Both the position numbers and the translations under genes were made by a program. This document shows, piece by piece, positions 36,501 to 51,500 of a stretch of 64,000 nucleotides of DNA; within the stretch, counting starts at the first letter, position 1, and each line of letters starts with the position of its first letter. Below the pieces are notes generated by a model. That model was given only the letters and a program-made list of their open reading frames with translations. It was not told the DNA's origin and did not search any database. The stretch is from NCBI RefSeq assembly GCF_021462225.1, contig NC_061808.1, positions 18,513,119-18,577,118 of the forward strand. Direction: 5' to 3'. This DNA is from Girardinichthys multiradiatus. Lineage: Eukaryota > Chordata > Actinopteri > Cyprinodontiformes > Goodeidae.

Positions 36501-39500
36501 GCCCATCTAGCACAAGTACAGGTCCTTCTCAAAAAATTAGCATATTGTGATAAAGTTCATTATTTTCTATAATGTAATGATGAAAATTTAACATTCACAT
36601 ATTTTAGATTCATTGCACACTAACTGAAATATTTCAGGTCTTTTATTGTCTTAATATGGATGATTTTGGCATACAGCTCATGAAAACCCAAATTCCTATC
36701 TCACAAAATTAGCATATTTCATCCGACCAATAAAAGAAAAGTGTTTTTAATACAAAAAACGTCAACCTTCAAATAATCATGTACAGTTATGCACTCAATA
36801 CTTGGTCGGGAATCCTTTTGCAGAAATGACTGCTTCAATGCGGCGTGGCATGGAGGCAATCAGCCTGTGGCACTGCTGAGGTCTTATGGAGGCCCAGGAT
36901 GCCTCGATAGCGGCCTTTAGCTCATCCAGAGTGTTGGGTCTTGAGTCTCTCAACGTTCTCTTCACAATATCCCACAGATTCTCTATGGGGTTCAGGTCAG
37001 GAGAGTTGGCAGGCCAATTGAGCACAGTGATACCATGGTCAGTAAACCATTTACCAGTGGTTTTGGCACTGTGAGCAGGTGCCAGGTCGTGCTGAAAAAT
37101 GAAATCTTCATCTCCATAAAGCTTTTCAGCAGATGGAAGCATGAAGTGCTCCAAAATCTCCTGATAGCTAGCTGCATTGACCCTGCCCTTGATAAAACAC
37201 AGTGGACCAACACCAGCAGCTGACACGGCACCCCAGACCATCACTGACTGTGGATACTTGACACTGGACTTCTGGCATTTTGGCATTTCCTTCTCCCCAG
37301 TCTTCCTCCAGACTCTGGCACCTTGATTTCCGAATGACATGCAGAATTTGCTTTCATCCGAAAAAAGTACTTTGGACCACTGAGCAACAGTCCAGTGCTG
37401 CTTCTCTGTAGCCCAGGACTGGGGAATGCGGCACCTGTAGCCCATTTCCTGCACACGCCTGTGCACGGTGGCTCTGGATGTTTCTACTCCAGACTCAGTC
37501 CACTGCTTCCGCAGGTCCCCCAAGGTCTGGAATCGGCCCTTCTCCACAATCTTCCTCAGGGTCCGGTCACCTCTTCTCATTGTGCAGCGTTTTCTGCCAC
37601 ACTTTTTCCTTCCCACAGACTTCCCACTGAGGTGCCTTGATACAGCACTCTGGGAACAGCCTATTCGTTCAGAAATGTCTTTCTGTGTCTTACCCTCTTG
37701 CTTGAGGGTATCAATAGTGGCCTTCTGGACAGCAGTCAGGTCGGCAGTCTTACCCATGATTGGGGTTTTGAGTGATGAACCAGGCTGGGCGTTTTAAAGG
37801 CCTCAGGAATCTTTTACAGGTGTTTAGAGTTAACTCGTTGATTCAGATGATTAGGTTCATAGCTCGTTTAGAGACCCTTTTAATGATATGCTAATTTTGT
37901 GAGATAGGAATTTTGGGTTTTCATGAGCTGTATGCCAAAATCATCCGTATTAAGACAATAAAAGACCTGAAATATTTCAGTTAGTGTGCAATGAATCTAA
38001 AATATATGAATGTTAAATTTTCATCATGACATTATGGAAAATAATTAACTTTATCACAATATGCTAATTTTTTGAGAAGGACCTGTATTGGGCCAAGGGA
38101 ATGCCATGATATGGTAGCCCAAACCATCACTGGTCCACCCACATGCTTCACTCTGGGCATGCAACAGTCTGGGTGGTATGCTTCTTTGGGGGTTCTCCAC
38201 ACCGTAACTCTCCTGGATGTGGGGAAAACAGTAAAGGTGGACTCATCAGAGATACATGTTTCACATTGTCCACAGCCCAAGATTTGCGCTCCTTGCACCA
38301 TTGAAACCGACGTTTGGCATTGGCATGAGTGACCAAAGGTTTGGCTATAGCAGCCTGGCCGTGTATATTGACCCTGTGGAGCTCCCGACGGACAGTTCTG
38401 GTGCAAACAGGAGAGTTGAGGTGCACATTTAATTCTGCCGTGATTTGGGCAGCCGTGGTTTTATGTTATTTGGATACAATCCGGGTTAGCACCCGAACAT
38501 CCCTTTCAGACAGCTTCCTCTTGCGTCCACAGTTAATCCTGTTGGATGTGGTTCGTCCTTCTTGGTGATATGCTGACATTACCCTGGATACCGTGGCTCT
38601 TGATACATCACAAAGACTTGCTGTCTTGGTCACAGATGCGCCAGCAAGACGTGCACCAACAATTTGTCCTCTTTTGAACTCTGGTATGTCACCCATAATG
38701 TTGTGTGCATTTCAATATTTTGAGCAAAACTGTGCTCTTACCCTGCTAATTGAACCTTCACACTCTGCTCTTACTGGTGCAATGTGCAATCAATGAAGAC
38801 TGGCTACCAGGCTGGCCCAATTTAGCCATGAAACCTCCCACACTAAAATGACAAGTGTTTCAGTTTCATTGTCCAACCCCTGTATATCCTTCATTCTTTC
38901 AGTATATTTCACTATTTCTGACTTATAATGTTGTATTTCCTTCATTAATTTAAATCATGATACATGTTTTTAAGCAACATATGGATCCGTTCATTACTTT
39001 AGAGGTGATTTTATTCCACTTCATTTCATCATATAACACATATACACACAACACATTCACGCGTCAATGCAAAATGCCATGTGTGAGGGCTGTCCTGCTG
39101 GGAGGACCATCTGTAGCCCAGCAACAGTCCTGTGAGTCAGCAGGGCAGACAAAGTCCTGCGAATGAGACATTTGCATGAACTGTGTGCAGAGAGGTGAGA
39201 GAACAAATTTGGCAGCCACACTAGTTTGTCAAAAGACATTGACCAAACATGTGTGCAAAAATTAACAACTTGCTTTACAAAAAGTTCTTTTTTGTAAATT
39301 TCGTTATTTCTTTTCCGATTTTCTACAAAACCTAGAGATTGGAAATTGGTCACAAAAATCTAATTGATGGCATCTCTACCTGGAAGATTCCTACTCACTA
39401 TTTTTACTGTGTTCACTGGTTACGAAGGCCTTTGAGAGAAAATGCTGACCAAAAAACACACAAACACACATCTGACTTTTTCCAGTCCACACCAAATACT

Positions 39501-42500
39501 GAACGTTAGTAAGAGAATAATGCATTATGCAAAGGTGTTTGAGGGGGTCTTTATTGAAAACAGTGGGTGACATAATCACAAATGATGAGGGATGCACCCA
39601 TTTGAACATTTGAGCCGATAATGATATTTATGGTATGAATATATCATATCATATCAATGATATGATATTTATGTTATGGCCGATAACCAATCGTTTCCCT
39701 ACCTTTTTCAACACCAGGACACAAATGGCAACAAGATGGACATAAACATCAGATGTTAATATCAACCCAGTTTTGCTTATGGGACCAATACCAACACGTT
39801 AAAAAAATGACTAACATCAGCTGATACTGGTTTATAGTTGATTTCTTAATGTATTTCTTTAGATGGTCCCATGATGTTACACAAGAAACCAGGTTGTTGA
39901 GGTAGTGCCCTAAAATTAATCCACATGTGTGCCTTCATTTAAGAGATGGTAATCTTAGTGTGAACTTCTAACACTGAAGAAAGTAATAAAAACACCAACT
40001 GACCTAAAATAGGAAACATTGAATGTAATTTATTTTTAGACAGTGAAAAAATTGTCCTTTTATAAAGGGGTTCATGTTACACTTTTAAAATGTGTCTGTA
40101 AATATTTTAATTTTACTGTACCTTACCTCTTTTTTTTATCTCCATACATATCAGTTTTCCAGGAGCGCCCGAAGCTTCCTCCAACGCAGGCGCAGGCCAC
40201 AGCTCGCAGAATCCCACCAGAAGAGTACTCCTATACAGCCTCCATCCTCAGGCTGCTTCGAAACAAACCCTTTGTCCTCCTCATCATATCTTATGGTCAG
40301 TCAAAATGCTTTAATCTAGTTAATATAATTAGGGCTAGTAATAAATTCTGTGATATAGTGGATTTAATATTTATAATTGGTTATTGATTTTAGAATTTTA
40401 GAAACATCAAACTATGTTTATATCCTTGTTGGATTAGCATTGACATCAATACAGTAAAGGATTTACAGGAAAGCCCCAAGACACTTTCTTTATCGTCTAA
40501 CAAGGTACATCTTATCACTTAGCCGTGCATGTATGCATACACGCAACTATTATGTTTTTTTGAATACCTACTGAGATCATAGTGAACTCTCCCTGAATTG
40601 GTGGAAAGTTTGCTCATCTGCCAATGTTTAACTACTAGGTTGCATCAGTGTGACTGAAAGATCAAATGATAAGTCCATATTTTAATTCCTGGAGTTCCAA
40701 GAAGAAATCAGTTACTTACACATTGAGTGAATAATTATAAAATCACTTGGGTTCTTCCACTTCTGTGTAACAACTATAAACAGTCAAAATAATGTTTTTT
40801 GGTGGTTTGACCTTCTCCATTTAATGTCATATGACACACTAACTGGATAAGAGTTTAGAGCATCAGCTGTCATTGGTTGTCAGTCTCTGTCCTTTTGTCT
40901 TTATACAAATGAAGCTTTGGGTCAAAGTTCACTGGACTCAGCCACCTTTACCTGTCTCTGTCAATATACTGAGCTCATGTTGATGTTCCTTAGTGTTAGG
41001 TTGGATTCAAGAAACTCATTCAGTCTGAAATATCCACAAATCCTTATTTTTATTACTATAAATTGTTCTTCAAAAATACAGTAAATAGTTTAGTATTCGA
41101 GGGCAACAATTCAATGCATTAAATAGTTTTTACATAAATACAGGAAAAAACTGGAAATGCATACTTAACATTAGTACATTTATTTATTTATCAATAATTA
41201 TAAACATGTTTAAATAATTTATTTAATACAAATAATGACTAGAAATTAAATATGAAAAAAAATGTATTAACTTTTCTATTTATTATATTTTTAAAAGCAT
41301 AAACAATTATTTAAGTATTACTCGTACTCATCGTCTTTTGCTTCATCCGGGACCGGGTCGCAGGGGCAGCAGACTCAGCAGAGACGCCCAGACGTCCCTC
41401 TCCCTAGAAACCTCCTCCAGCTCCTCCATGGGGAGCCAAAGGCGTTCCCAGGCCAGCCAAGAAACATAGTCCCTCCAGCGTGTCCTGGGCCGACCCCTAG
41501 GCCTCCTCCCGGTGGGATGTGCCTGGAACATCCGGTATAGATGCCACCTAAACTGGCTCCTCTCGATGTGGAGGAGCAGCAGCTCTACTCTGAGCTCCTC
41601 CTGGATGGCCGAGGTCCTCACTCTAAGGGAGTGCCCTGCCACCCTATGGAGGAAGCTCATTTCAGCCGCTTGTATCCGGGATCTTGTTCTTTCGGTCATG
41701 ACCCAAAGTTCATGGGCATAGGTGATGGTAGGAACGTAGACCGACCGGTAAATCGAGAGTTTCGCTTTTTGGCTCAGCTCTTTTCACCACAACGGACTGG
41801 CACAAGCCCCCTCCACCCCCCCCCCCCCCCCCCCCCCCCCATTACTGCGGCAGCCGCAATGATCCGTCTGTTGATTTCCCGCTCCATTCTTCTCTCATTC
41901 GTGAACAAGACCCCGAGATACTTAAACTCCTCCACTTGAGGCAGGAACTCCCCTCCAACCTAAGGAGGACAAGCCACCCTTTTCTGGTCGAGAATCATGG
42001 CCTTGGCCTTGGAGGAGCTGATCTTCATTCCAGCTGCTTCACACTCGGCTGCGAACCACCACAGAGCATGCTGTAGGTCTTGGCTAGAGGGGAGCAGCAG
42101 GACCATGTTATCCGCAAAAAGAAGAGACGAAATCCACTGGTCCCCAAACCAGACCCTTGGCTGCGCCTAGAAATCCTGTCCATTAACGTTATGAACAGGA
42201 CTGGTGACAAAGGGCAGCCCTGCTGGAGTCCAACATGCACCGGGAACAGGTCCGACTTAGTGCCGGCAATGCGGATCAAACTCCTGCTCCGCTTGTACAG
42301 AGACCGGATGGCCCCTAATAAAGGGCCCGCGACTCCGTACTCCTGGAGCACCCCCCACAGGGCACCACAGAGGAGCTTTCTCCAGGTCCACAAAACACAT
42401 GTTGACCGGTTGGGCAAACTCCCATGAACCCTCGAATACCCTGCAGAGGGTGTAGAGCTGGTCCAGTTTTCCACGGCTGGGAATGAAACCACACTGCTCC

Positions 42501-45500
42501 TCCTGAAGCCGAGGTTTGAATATCGGCCGGACTCTCCTCTCTAATACAGTGGCATAGGCCTTACCAGGGAGGCTGAGGAGTGTGATCCCCCTGTAGTTGG
42601 AACACACCCTCCAGTAACCCTTCTTATGAAGGTGGACCACCACCCCAGTCTGCCAGTCCAGAGGCACTGTCCGCAACTGTCACGCAATGTTGAAGAATCG
42701 TGTCAACTATGACAGCCCCACAACATCCAGAGATTTGAGGAACTCAGGGCAGATCTCATCCAACCCCGAAGCCTTGCCACTGTGGAGTTTTCAACCACCT
42801 CGATGACTTCAGCCTGGTGATGAAAGAGTCTAACCCCGAGTCCCCATCTGCTTCCACCAGGAAATGTGTGACAGCAGGATTGAGGAGATCCTCGAAGTAC
42901 TCCTTCCACTGCCCGATAATGTCCCCAGTCGAGGTCAGCAGCTTCCCACCCCCACTGTAAACAGTGCTGGCGAAGCACGGCTTCCCCCTCCTGAGGCGCC
43001 GGATGGTTTGCCAGAATAGCTTTGAGGCCAACCAGTAGTCCATCTCAATGGCCTCACTGAACTCCTCCCAGGCTCCGAGTTTTTGCCTCTGCCACAGCCT
43101 GGACCACAGCATGCTTGGCCTCACGGTACCCGTCAGCTGCCTCAGGAGTCTGACAAGCCAACCACAGCCGATAGGACTCCTTCTTCAGCTTGACAGCATC
43201 CCTTACTGCCAGTGTCCACCACTGGGTTTGCGGATTGCCGCCGCGACGGGCACCCCAGACCTTACGGCCACAGCTACGGGCAGCAGCATCGACAATAGAT
43301 GTGGAGAACATTGTCCACTCGGACTCTGTCTCCAACGTCTCCTGGAATCTGATCTAAAGCTCTCCTGGAGGTGGCAGTTGAATACATCCCTGGCTGAGGG
43401 CTCTGCCAGATGTTCCTAGCATACCCTCGCTATATGCTTGGGCCTGCCAAGTCTGTCCGGGTTTCTCCTCTTCCAGCGGAACCAACTCACCACCAGGTGG
43501 TGATCAGTGGACAGCTCAGTCCCTCTCTTCACCCGAGAGTCCAAAACAAGCGGCTAAAGGTCTAAAGACACGACAACAAAGTCGATCAACGACCTCCTGT
43601 CTAGGATGTCCTGGTGCCAAGTGCACTGATGAACAACCTTATGCTTGAACATGGTGTTTATTATGGACAATCCGTGACTAGCACAGAAGTCCAATAATGA
43701 AACACCACTCAGATTCAGATCGGGGAGGCCATTCAGCAGAATAATGGAGTCCCCGGGAGGTGCACTATGCAGCACCCCGACAATGACGCCATGAAGGCAG
43801 GGTGCTCCACACTACCGCAAGTCAGAGACCTGTCCCCAACCCAAAGGCGCAGGGATGCGACCCTCTCATCCACTGGGGTTATCCCCAACACAAGACGGCT
43901 GAGCTGGAGGGTAACAAGCAAACCTACCCAGCTTGCCACCTCTCCCCGCGGGCTCCTCCAGAGTACGAGAGAGTTCAGCCTCTCTAGAGGAAATGGGTTC
44001 CAGAGCCCACGCTGTGCGTGGAGGTGAGCCCTACTATTTCTAGTCAATATCTCAGGCTCCTTCCCCCCCAGCAAGGTGACATTCCACGTCCCTAGTGCCA
44101 GTCTAAGCATCTGGACATCGGGCCACCGAGATCCTCTTTGCACCAGTCCCTCACTGTTCCCCCTGCAGATGGTGGGCCCACTGGGGGATGGCCTCGCGTC
44201 TCTCGTTCGGGCTTGGCCGGGCCGGGTCCTGCGAGGAGCAACCTGGCCACGACCCCAGGCCTGGCTCCAGGGTAGGACCCCGGCTCCACCGTACCGGGCG
44301 ATGTCACGTGGCTCACGTGGGTCCTCATGAAGGTTTCTTCAACTGCTATTTGTCTGACCCGTCACGTATTTAAGTATTTATGTAATTTAAATATTTACAG
44401 TGAGATGAAATATTTCATGAATTTGGAGTTATATAACATTTATTTTATTTATTTATTGTAGAACTTTTATTTTTACTTTTATTTTACTTTATCTGTTTTT
44501 TTGATTGGTACCATCAAAGTCGAGGAGATTGCTAGAGACAGTTATTTTATGATGGAGTGTAGCACAGAAATGTATAATAATTAAATAAATACTAAATTAT
44601 TAATATAATGATTTAAACATAATTAATAAAAATGTTAATTACATTTATGTATTTTTTATTTAATAAATTGTTGCAACATTTAAAGAATTATTGATAAATC
44701 TTTATGTCTATGTAATCTCTTAGTATGTTTTTATTTAAATGAACAAATTATTTATTGGTTAGATTGTGCATGCCACTGTGTGAAGAAGGGCACTGGTGAC
44801 CACAAACTGATAAAACATCCACAGGAGTTTCCTGCAGATGTTAAAAGGACTGCAACCTCCTCAGGACTTACAACGTGCCCTGTCCCTTCCTGTACAGATG
44901 GTCAGTGCTACAAGTCCAGTCCAGCTTGCTTTCCAGCCACAGCCCGAGGTATTTGTAGTAGTCTACAATCTTGACTTTGACTGCCTCAATCAGAACTGAT
45001 TGTGACTTTAGTCTGGACCTCTTAAAGTCAATGACCAGTTCCTCGGTCTTCGTGTGTGTTGAGCTGACGATGGTTCCTGTGGCACCAAGTCCTTCACCAG
45101 TTTACTATATTCATCCTCTCTGTCATTCCTGATACATCCTAAGATGGCTGTGTCATCTGCAAACTTCTGAATGTGTCACAGCTCCATTCTGTGTCACATG
45201 CTGTGACACAGAATGTGACACAGCACCAAGTTGTAACAGAAGTCCGAGGTGTACAGGGTACACTTGCATATTGAGGCCTATCCTTGAGGTAACTTGAGAT
45301 TCAAGTGACCAGGCAGGGGTCCATCTGCACGCTATGTCGCTTATCCTGAAGTAAAGGGGGCTAGATGGTGTTGAAGGCACTGGAGAAGTCCAAAAAAAGG
45401 TTCCTCACTGTGACTTTTCCATTATCCAGGTGTGGATGGGCTCGATGTAGCAGGTAGAGGATAGCATCAACCATGCCAACACCTGCTCGATATGCAAACT

Positions 45501-48500
45501 GCAGACAGTCCTGGGCATATTGTACCTTGGATCTAAGGAGACTGAGAAAGAGCCACTCAAAAGTCTTCATTAGATGTGAAGTGAGTGCCACCGCTCGGAA
45601 GTCATTCATCTCACTGGACCGGTTCTTTTTGGGATCTGGAACTATGCATGATGTCTTTCATACTGTGGGCACTCTTCCCTGCTGCAGGGTGAGGTTGAAA
45701 ATATGCTGGAGTGGTTCACCAAATTCTGCCACACATTTCTTCAGTAATTAGGGGAAAACTTGTCAGGGTCTTCTGCTTTCCTGGGGTGAAGCTTCCTCAG
45801 TTTACCCCTAACCTGGGGTTGGTGGCGGATGAGGGAGGTTGCTGCAAGACCTGAGGGGAGGTGTTTTGAGATGTCTGACTACCCAAAGTACAGTTTTTGA
45901 TAAATGGGTTAAAGAATTTGATATAATTGTTTCTCTTGACAGGTCTGAACGTGGGTTGCTATTATGCTATCGGAACTCTGCTTAACCGCATGATCATCGA
46001 TCAATACCCTGTAAGTTGAAAATTAATTTGCAAATATCTCTGACTCGGACATTGTTTTTTTTAATATGCACTAATCAATCAGTCCAATCATGGGAAATGA
46101 ACAATTTTCCCCTGAATGGCTCTGACAAGTTTGTCAGCTTATCAAATACTGAAAAATCAGATTTTGTTCTGTTTGCTAAATGCATCAAAACTGAAAACTC
46201 ACATTTTTGGTATTTATTTAATTGGGATTCCACATGCTAGACCAACACAAAGCTGTGCATAATTGTACAATGGAAATAAAATCAAACATGGTTTTTAATT
46301 TTTTTGCCAAGAATAATATGACAGTGTAGCTTTCATATGTGTTCAACCACTTGCATTCTTATAAGCAGGGTTTCCAAGTAGTTTTATTATATATTTGTTC
46401 TGTTCATTTTCCAAGTGTTGATAAGTATGGAAAAACGTGAGAACTAAGTGTCCAAAAAGTTCAGAAAAGTACAGAATTGATAACTCATGTTGTTATCTAA
46501 TAGATAAAAAGCATAATTTCTTGGTAAAATAAAGGGCTTTTTTCATTGATTTGTATTTAGATGATGACATCTATTTTTGGTTTGCAACATCACGACTTGG
46601 AGTTTTGTCCATCTTATTGATCAGTTTGGTTTTTAAATTACTGACAGATAAATACACCTTTGTTTACTGTATAAAACTCTATTTCAAAACCTTTTTCACA
46701 TATAGATCCTTTTACTTTTAAATTTTAAACTGGAAAGTAGGTTGTTGAAAGGGGTTTGGTTTGGATGTCACAGAAAGTATTGATGTTCCTTGTACTTGGT
46801 GAAAGGTGTATTTTTGTGAGTGGAAGGTACTGATTACAAGCTGATGGATCAGTGTTTAATCTAAGTAAGGATTTTAACTGATCTAACTTTGCCCAGATGT
46901 GGACAAAAAGCAAAATGGACATTTGCCACCATCGTGAATTGGAAGCCAGCTTTAAGCATTTTGTTTATCATGATTTGTGTGGAAAAAACAAAAACAGGGA
47001 AATGTTTTACTCAAATGTCAATACTGTCATAAAAGCCATGTATCCTTTCCGTCCACTTCACAATTATGCACTATTTCGTGTTTTTCTGTCGCATAAAATC
47101 CCTGGTTGTTCTTTGACTAAGGAAGGCACTGTACAGCTTATGTCACGATTCTCTGGTGTTATGTTTTGATTTTTATCTATGTTCATTTTGGTCAATTTAT
47201 TGTTGGGTACTGTTCTCAGTTTGTTCTTTTATGTGTTTTATCCTGTTTTCCTTTAGTGTTGATGTACATGTTTGCATTATTTCTCTGTTAGATATGCTTC
47301 CTTGTGTCTCTTTCTCTGCTCTCATTTGCTCATTACTCTTCTTTCCCTCAGCTTTCATTTGTCTCAGCTGTTTCTCATACTCACCTGATTACTCACACCT
47401 GCATTCTGTCATGTCTCCATTCTTCAGGATTTAGGCTCACCTGTTGCATTTGCTTCCTGTTGTATTTTCCTGTTACTCTCACAGTTTTCGTGTCATTCTC
47501 TACTGCCTGTGTTCCTTGTCCTGTTTCCTCGAGCTTCTTGTAAGTTTCTCATTTTTATTTAATAAATCATGCTCAATAAAAGCTCCAGCCTGCGCCTGGG
47601 TCCTCCACCTCCCCCAGTGACAACTTATTTCCGTTAATTAACAGTCTTTTTGCAGCCTGTTAAGACCTTGCGCTCACTTCATCTTGCCGTGTTGCGTGTT
47701 TGTTTGATATGACAGGGCGAAGAGGTGAATGCTGGAAGGATTGGGCTCACCATTGTCATTGCAGGGATGGTCGGTTCCCTCATCTGTGGAGTTTGGCTCG
47801 ACAGAACTAAGACATATAAGTAAGTGAACGTGAGGGAAGCAGATCCTCAGAAAAAAGTAAAAATCGTGTATAAGGAGAGATACAATTATCTGTCACATGC
47901 AGCCAAATTTCTAAGATTGAGATTTTAGAAGTTCATAATCCAAAATCAGAGACCGAGTTTTCATTTTTCCCCTAAGCATATATACAAGCTGTTTTGCTCT
48001 TGTTGTCTCTTTCCTTTTTGTTTCTTCTTTAGTGTTTATCTGTTGGCTGTTTGGTCTGTGGGGCTGTTTAATCAGGTGCAGCATGCTGTTACAACAGTGA
48101 CCCCTCTGATCTTCCTCATGGGTTCTCAGGCTGTGTACTGATGCTCATTATCCTCAGCTATTTTATTTACAAGAGTTGTGTAGTGCAAATGGGGTAATGC
48201 AGAAAGATTATTTCCCCTGATTAAAAAAAAAAAACTGCTACAGCACAATAAGATTTTGCTTTTTAGTACAGTGGGAAAAGTTTAACAGATTTGCTTTTCA
48301 TATTCAATTAATTCAGCTCTTGCTGCAGGGATTTGTTGGCTTTAGCTTTTGACAAACAAACACCACTTTTCAATGTGGTTTAAGCACCCTGGCGCTGCAA
48401 CAGTGGGCAAAGCTCACCTTTCTTGTACAGAAATCATCCGTAAAGGCTAACTGTAAGGCCCTGAAACATATCTAAAACCTACCGGACCAAAGAAACATTG

Positions 48501-51500
48501 ACGTTGATTTTAGCAGTCAGTGAGACAGTCGCCAGCTCCCTGTCAGTCCTGCTGTATGGGCTGACTATAGCAGTCAAATATAAAACAATAAATCATGTGA
48601 AAAAGTTACACTTTTCAGTTACTGTGATACAACTCACCGTAGCTTGGATATTAGAAAACCACGGCATCACATTATGGTGCAGAAGGCCTCTGGCTGGTCA
48701 GTGTTTGCTCTGCATTAAATGTTTGCTCTGTAAAATGTCATTTAATTTTTGAGAAACGTGAAGCTCAAAACTTTATTCAGACATTTTGAATTTCTCACAT
48801 TTTATGTGTTTTTTGTTTTTTTTACAGACAAACTACTCTCGCGGTGTACATCATGACTCTTGTGGGGATGATCGTATACGCTGCAACACTCAAGCAGGGA
48901 AAACTCTGGGTGGTGTTTATCACTGCTGGATCACTTGGGTATTCTTATTTCTAACTAAACTTGTTTAAATTGTAAAAATAGTGACTTGAAACATTTGGTG
49001 TATGGGTTGTTAAGACGCCTAGTTGCATAAATTAATACCTGCATAAAATGGCCCTACTTCAGTCTAGGGCTGCTCAGGCATCTATTCCATTTAAAGGACA
49101 GTCTTAAATGTGATATTTTCTCTGATACCTTCGTGTTGAACCTTCACTTCACAACTAAGTATTTATTTTTTCAGATGTAGGGTATGAGAGTTAAGCCCAG
49201 AATTATTCATACACCTTTCAGATTTACATTTGAAGTTATTTTCATTTAACCAAAAACTGTTGTTTTGTTAGAAATGAGACAATGATTTGTTAGAAGATAA
49301 TAAAACGTAAAAGGAGGGTCAGTTCAAAAAAAGAATTGTTTTCATTCCCTTTTCATTAAAAAGGTGCATATCAAGAAAATATTTATATCCTTTTCGATAA
49401 TCAGTGGAAAAAAACTATTGACATAACAGCAATCATACCTGACATATAGCAGCTTTTTCCATGTATCCATTGTTGGTTTTTTTTGGTGAAATTATCTTTG
49501 GTTGGAAAGTCTCATTGCCATCACCCTAATATTTAGCTCCTTCAACAGATCTGAACCACCCTAAAATGTTACAGCAATATTACTTTCAATCAGAAGAAAC
49601 ATGTTGGTGAAATAAAAAAATAACTTTAAATCTGCCAGAAGGTGTATATTGACAACAAAACACAAGCAAAAAAAGCCATATAGTTTACTTCAATAATCTC
49701 AAAGATTACCCACTGCAAGTGAATTACAAAATATATTAAAATATAGAAATAATAACATCATACAATAAACAAATCATAAATAAGAAAAAAGAAAATGACA
49801 ACTGCCATGAGAAATAATTAAAAAAAGACCGTGTTGTTTCTCCCAAAGAAATTTACTCACATTTTAGTAGAGCTACTGCAGGATCTTATACATTCATTAA
49901 TTTTGACAAAATATATTGAAGAAATCCCTTTGACTTCTTGTATTAGTTGCTAGAAAGTCATCGAGTTGTACTGGTAGTTTGTGTCTTTTCATTTTTGGTT
50001 GTTCTGTGCTCTAGATTTCCCTTTATAAATTATTCCGTCCAACATGGGACATTTCAAACAACTTTCAAACTATTCAACTTAAACATTTTTTTTACTATTT
50101 TGTATAATTATGTGGACATTCTATCTAAAGTGTAAAGACATTATACCAAACCAAACATATATTGTTCTTAATATTTGCTGCCTACAAAAAAGAACTGATA
50201 TAATTTGTAAAACAAAAGAAAAAACAAATGCAATTTTTTCATCTGCTGCTATAATTTCTCATAATCAAACCATATTCATCAGCAAAGAAAAAAATCTGTG
50301 TAAATACAGCATACAGTGATTAGTTTTAATTTATTTTGCATTAGAGAACTGCCTGAATGACCTTTACTTAATGTCAGTTCTGTGGAAGGAAAGCTACTTC
50401 TTGCAGTTGCTTTATAAAAGTATCTGATGCGAGGACATTGCTGTTAGATGCAACATTTCCACTGCTATAAAGCAATAGAAAGATCACAGTTCATTCAGTA
50501 GGTACAAAGTTTTCCTCCACATGTAAAGTGTTTCGAAAAACTATGCAATGAGCCTGTAGATGTAATACTGAGACTGTATAAAACTAATATTATCAGTTTA
50601 ATAAATCAGACTGCAGCTCAACAAAATACTTTCTGTTATCTGTGTATGTTTGTTGCTCCAGGTTCTTCATGACAGGCTACCTGCCTCTGGGTTTTGAATT
50701 TGCAGCTGAACTGACGTACCCGGAATCGGAGGGAACTTCCTCGGGATTGCTGAACTGTTCAGCACAGGTAAAGCTGAGACTCCTGCAAGCCTACAATAAT
50801 GCAATAATAAGAAAATAGTGACAGGAATAGGAGAAATAAATACATTTAAGAGTAGCAGTTTGCAGAAACCTTTTAATGCATTTTTGGTTAAGTGATCCAA
50901 GTAGATCTATCTTCATGTTTTGTGGTTACTGTGAGGGTGTTTGTGAGTGCATGCAAGCACCTGCCTTATTCCTAACTGAGGATGTTCTGCACACATAGGT
51001 GTTTGGCATCCTATTCACCATCTGCCAGGGGAAAATCTTTGACAAGTTTAACACGTTGGCGGGAAACATCTTCCTTTGTGTATTTCTGCTGGTAGGCTCA
51101 ATAATGACAGGTATGACATTTCTAACTATATAATACAAGATTGGAGTCATTTCCAGTAATTGTTTTCTAATCATTCATAACAAGGTGTGCAACACTGATC
51201 TTTGCCTTTCCAAACCTCTGTTACTGTTTTACTAACACCTCTGTGGATGGTGGTACATTCCAAGAATGTTGCTCTTTGCTTCTGTGTAATTTGAGGCTGT
51301 AAAAGGTTACATTTCAGCAAACAAATAAATTATTTTATAGCATGATGTCTGCTTTGTTTTGCTGTAAAATTTTATATGCAAAGACACCGGTTTAATCCTC
51401 AAGGATTAGAGAATAAAAGGAATAATTTATTTTCATACTACACAGGTCAGTCATTTTACACAAACAAAACATTTTTTTTAAATATCAGGAGCACTGCTAA

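Larger units (their letters stand above)
36046..38884 (-). mobile_element. Outer Tc1-like transposon, split by a second transposon
   Basis: Ends TACAGGGGTTGGACAATG (36046) and CATTGTCCAACCCCTGTA (38884) are inverted copies, each including a TA. Its minus-strand transposase is divided: the N-terminal part lies at 38088-38696 and the C-terminal part at 36100-36513. A complete second Tc1-like element occupies 36517-38087 between them. The N-terminal part also has an in-frame stop near 38468, so the outer element was dead or died afterwards. Confidence 0.92.
31047..40154 (+). other. flvcr2 intron 2
   Basis: 9.1 kb. It holds a Tc1-like fragment, a fold-back element, an AGCTA-rich repeat, a SINE and two nested Tc1 transposons, listed separately. 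No exon or RNA gene was recognised in 31990-33260, 33990-35420 or 38890-40150. A short ATATCATATCAT-type palindrome lies at about 39635-39675. Confidence 0.8.
40296..45942 (+). other. flvcr2 intron 3
   Basis: 5.6 kb, dominated by a Rex3 copy and an L2-like LINE fragment, set in very AT-rich DNA (about 41035-41305 and 44380-44760). No further exon was seen. Confidence 0.8.
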
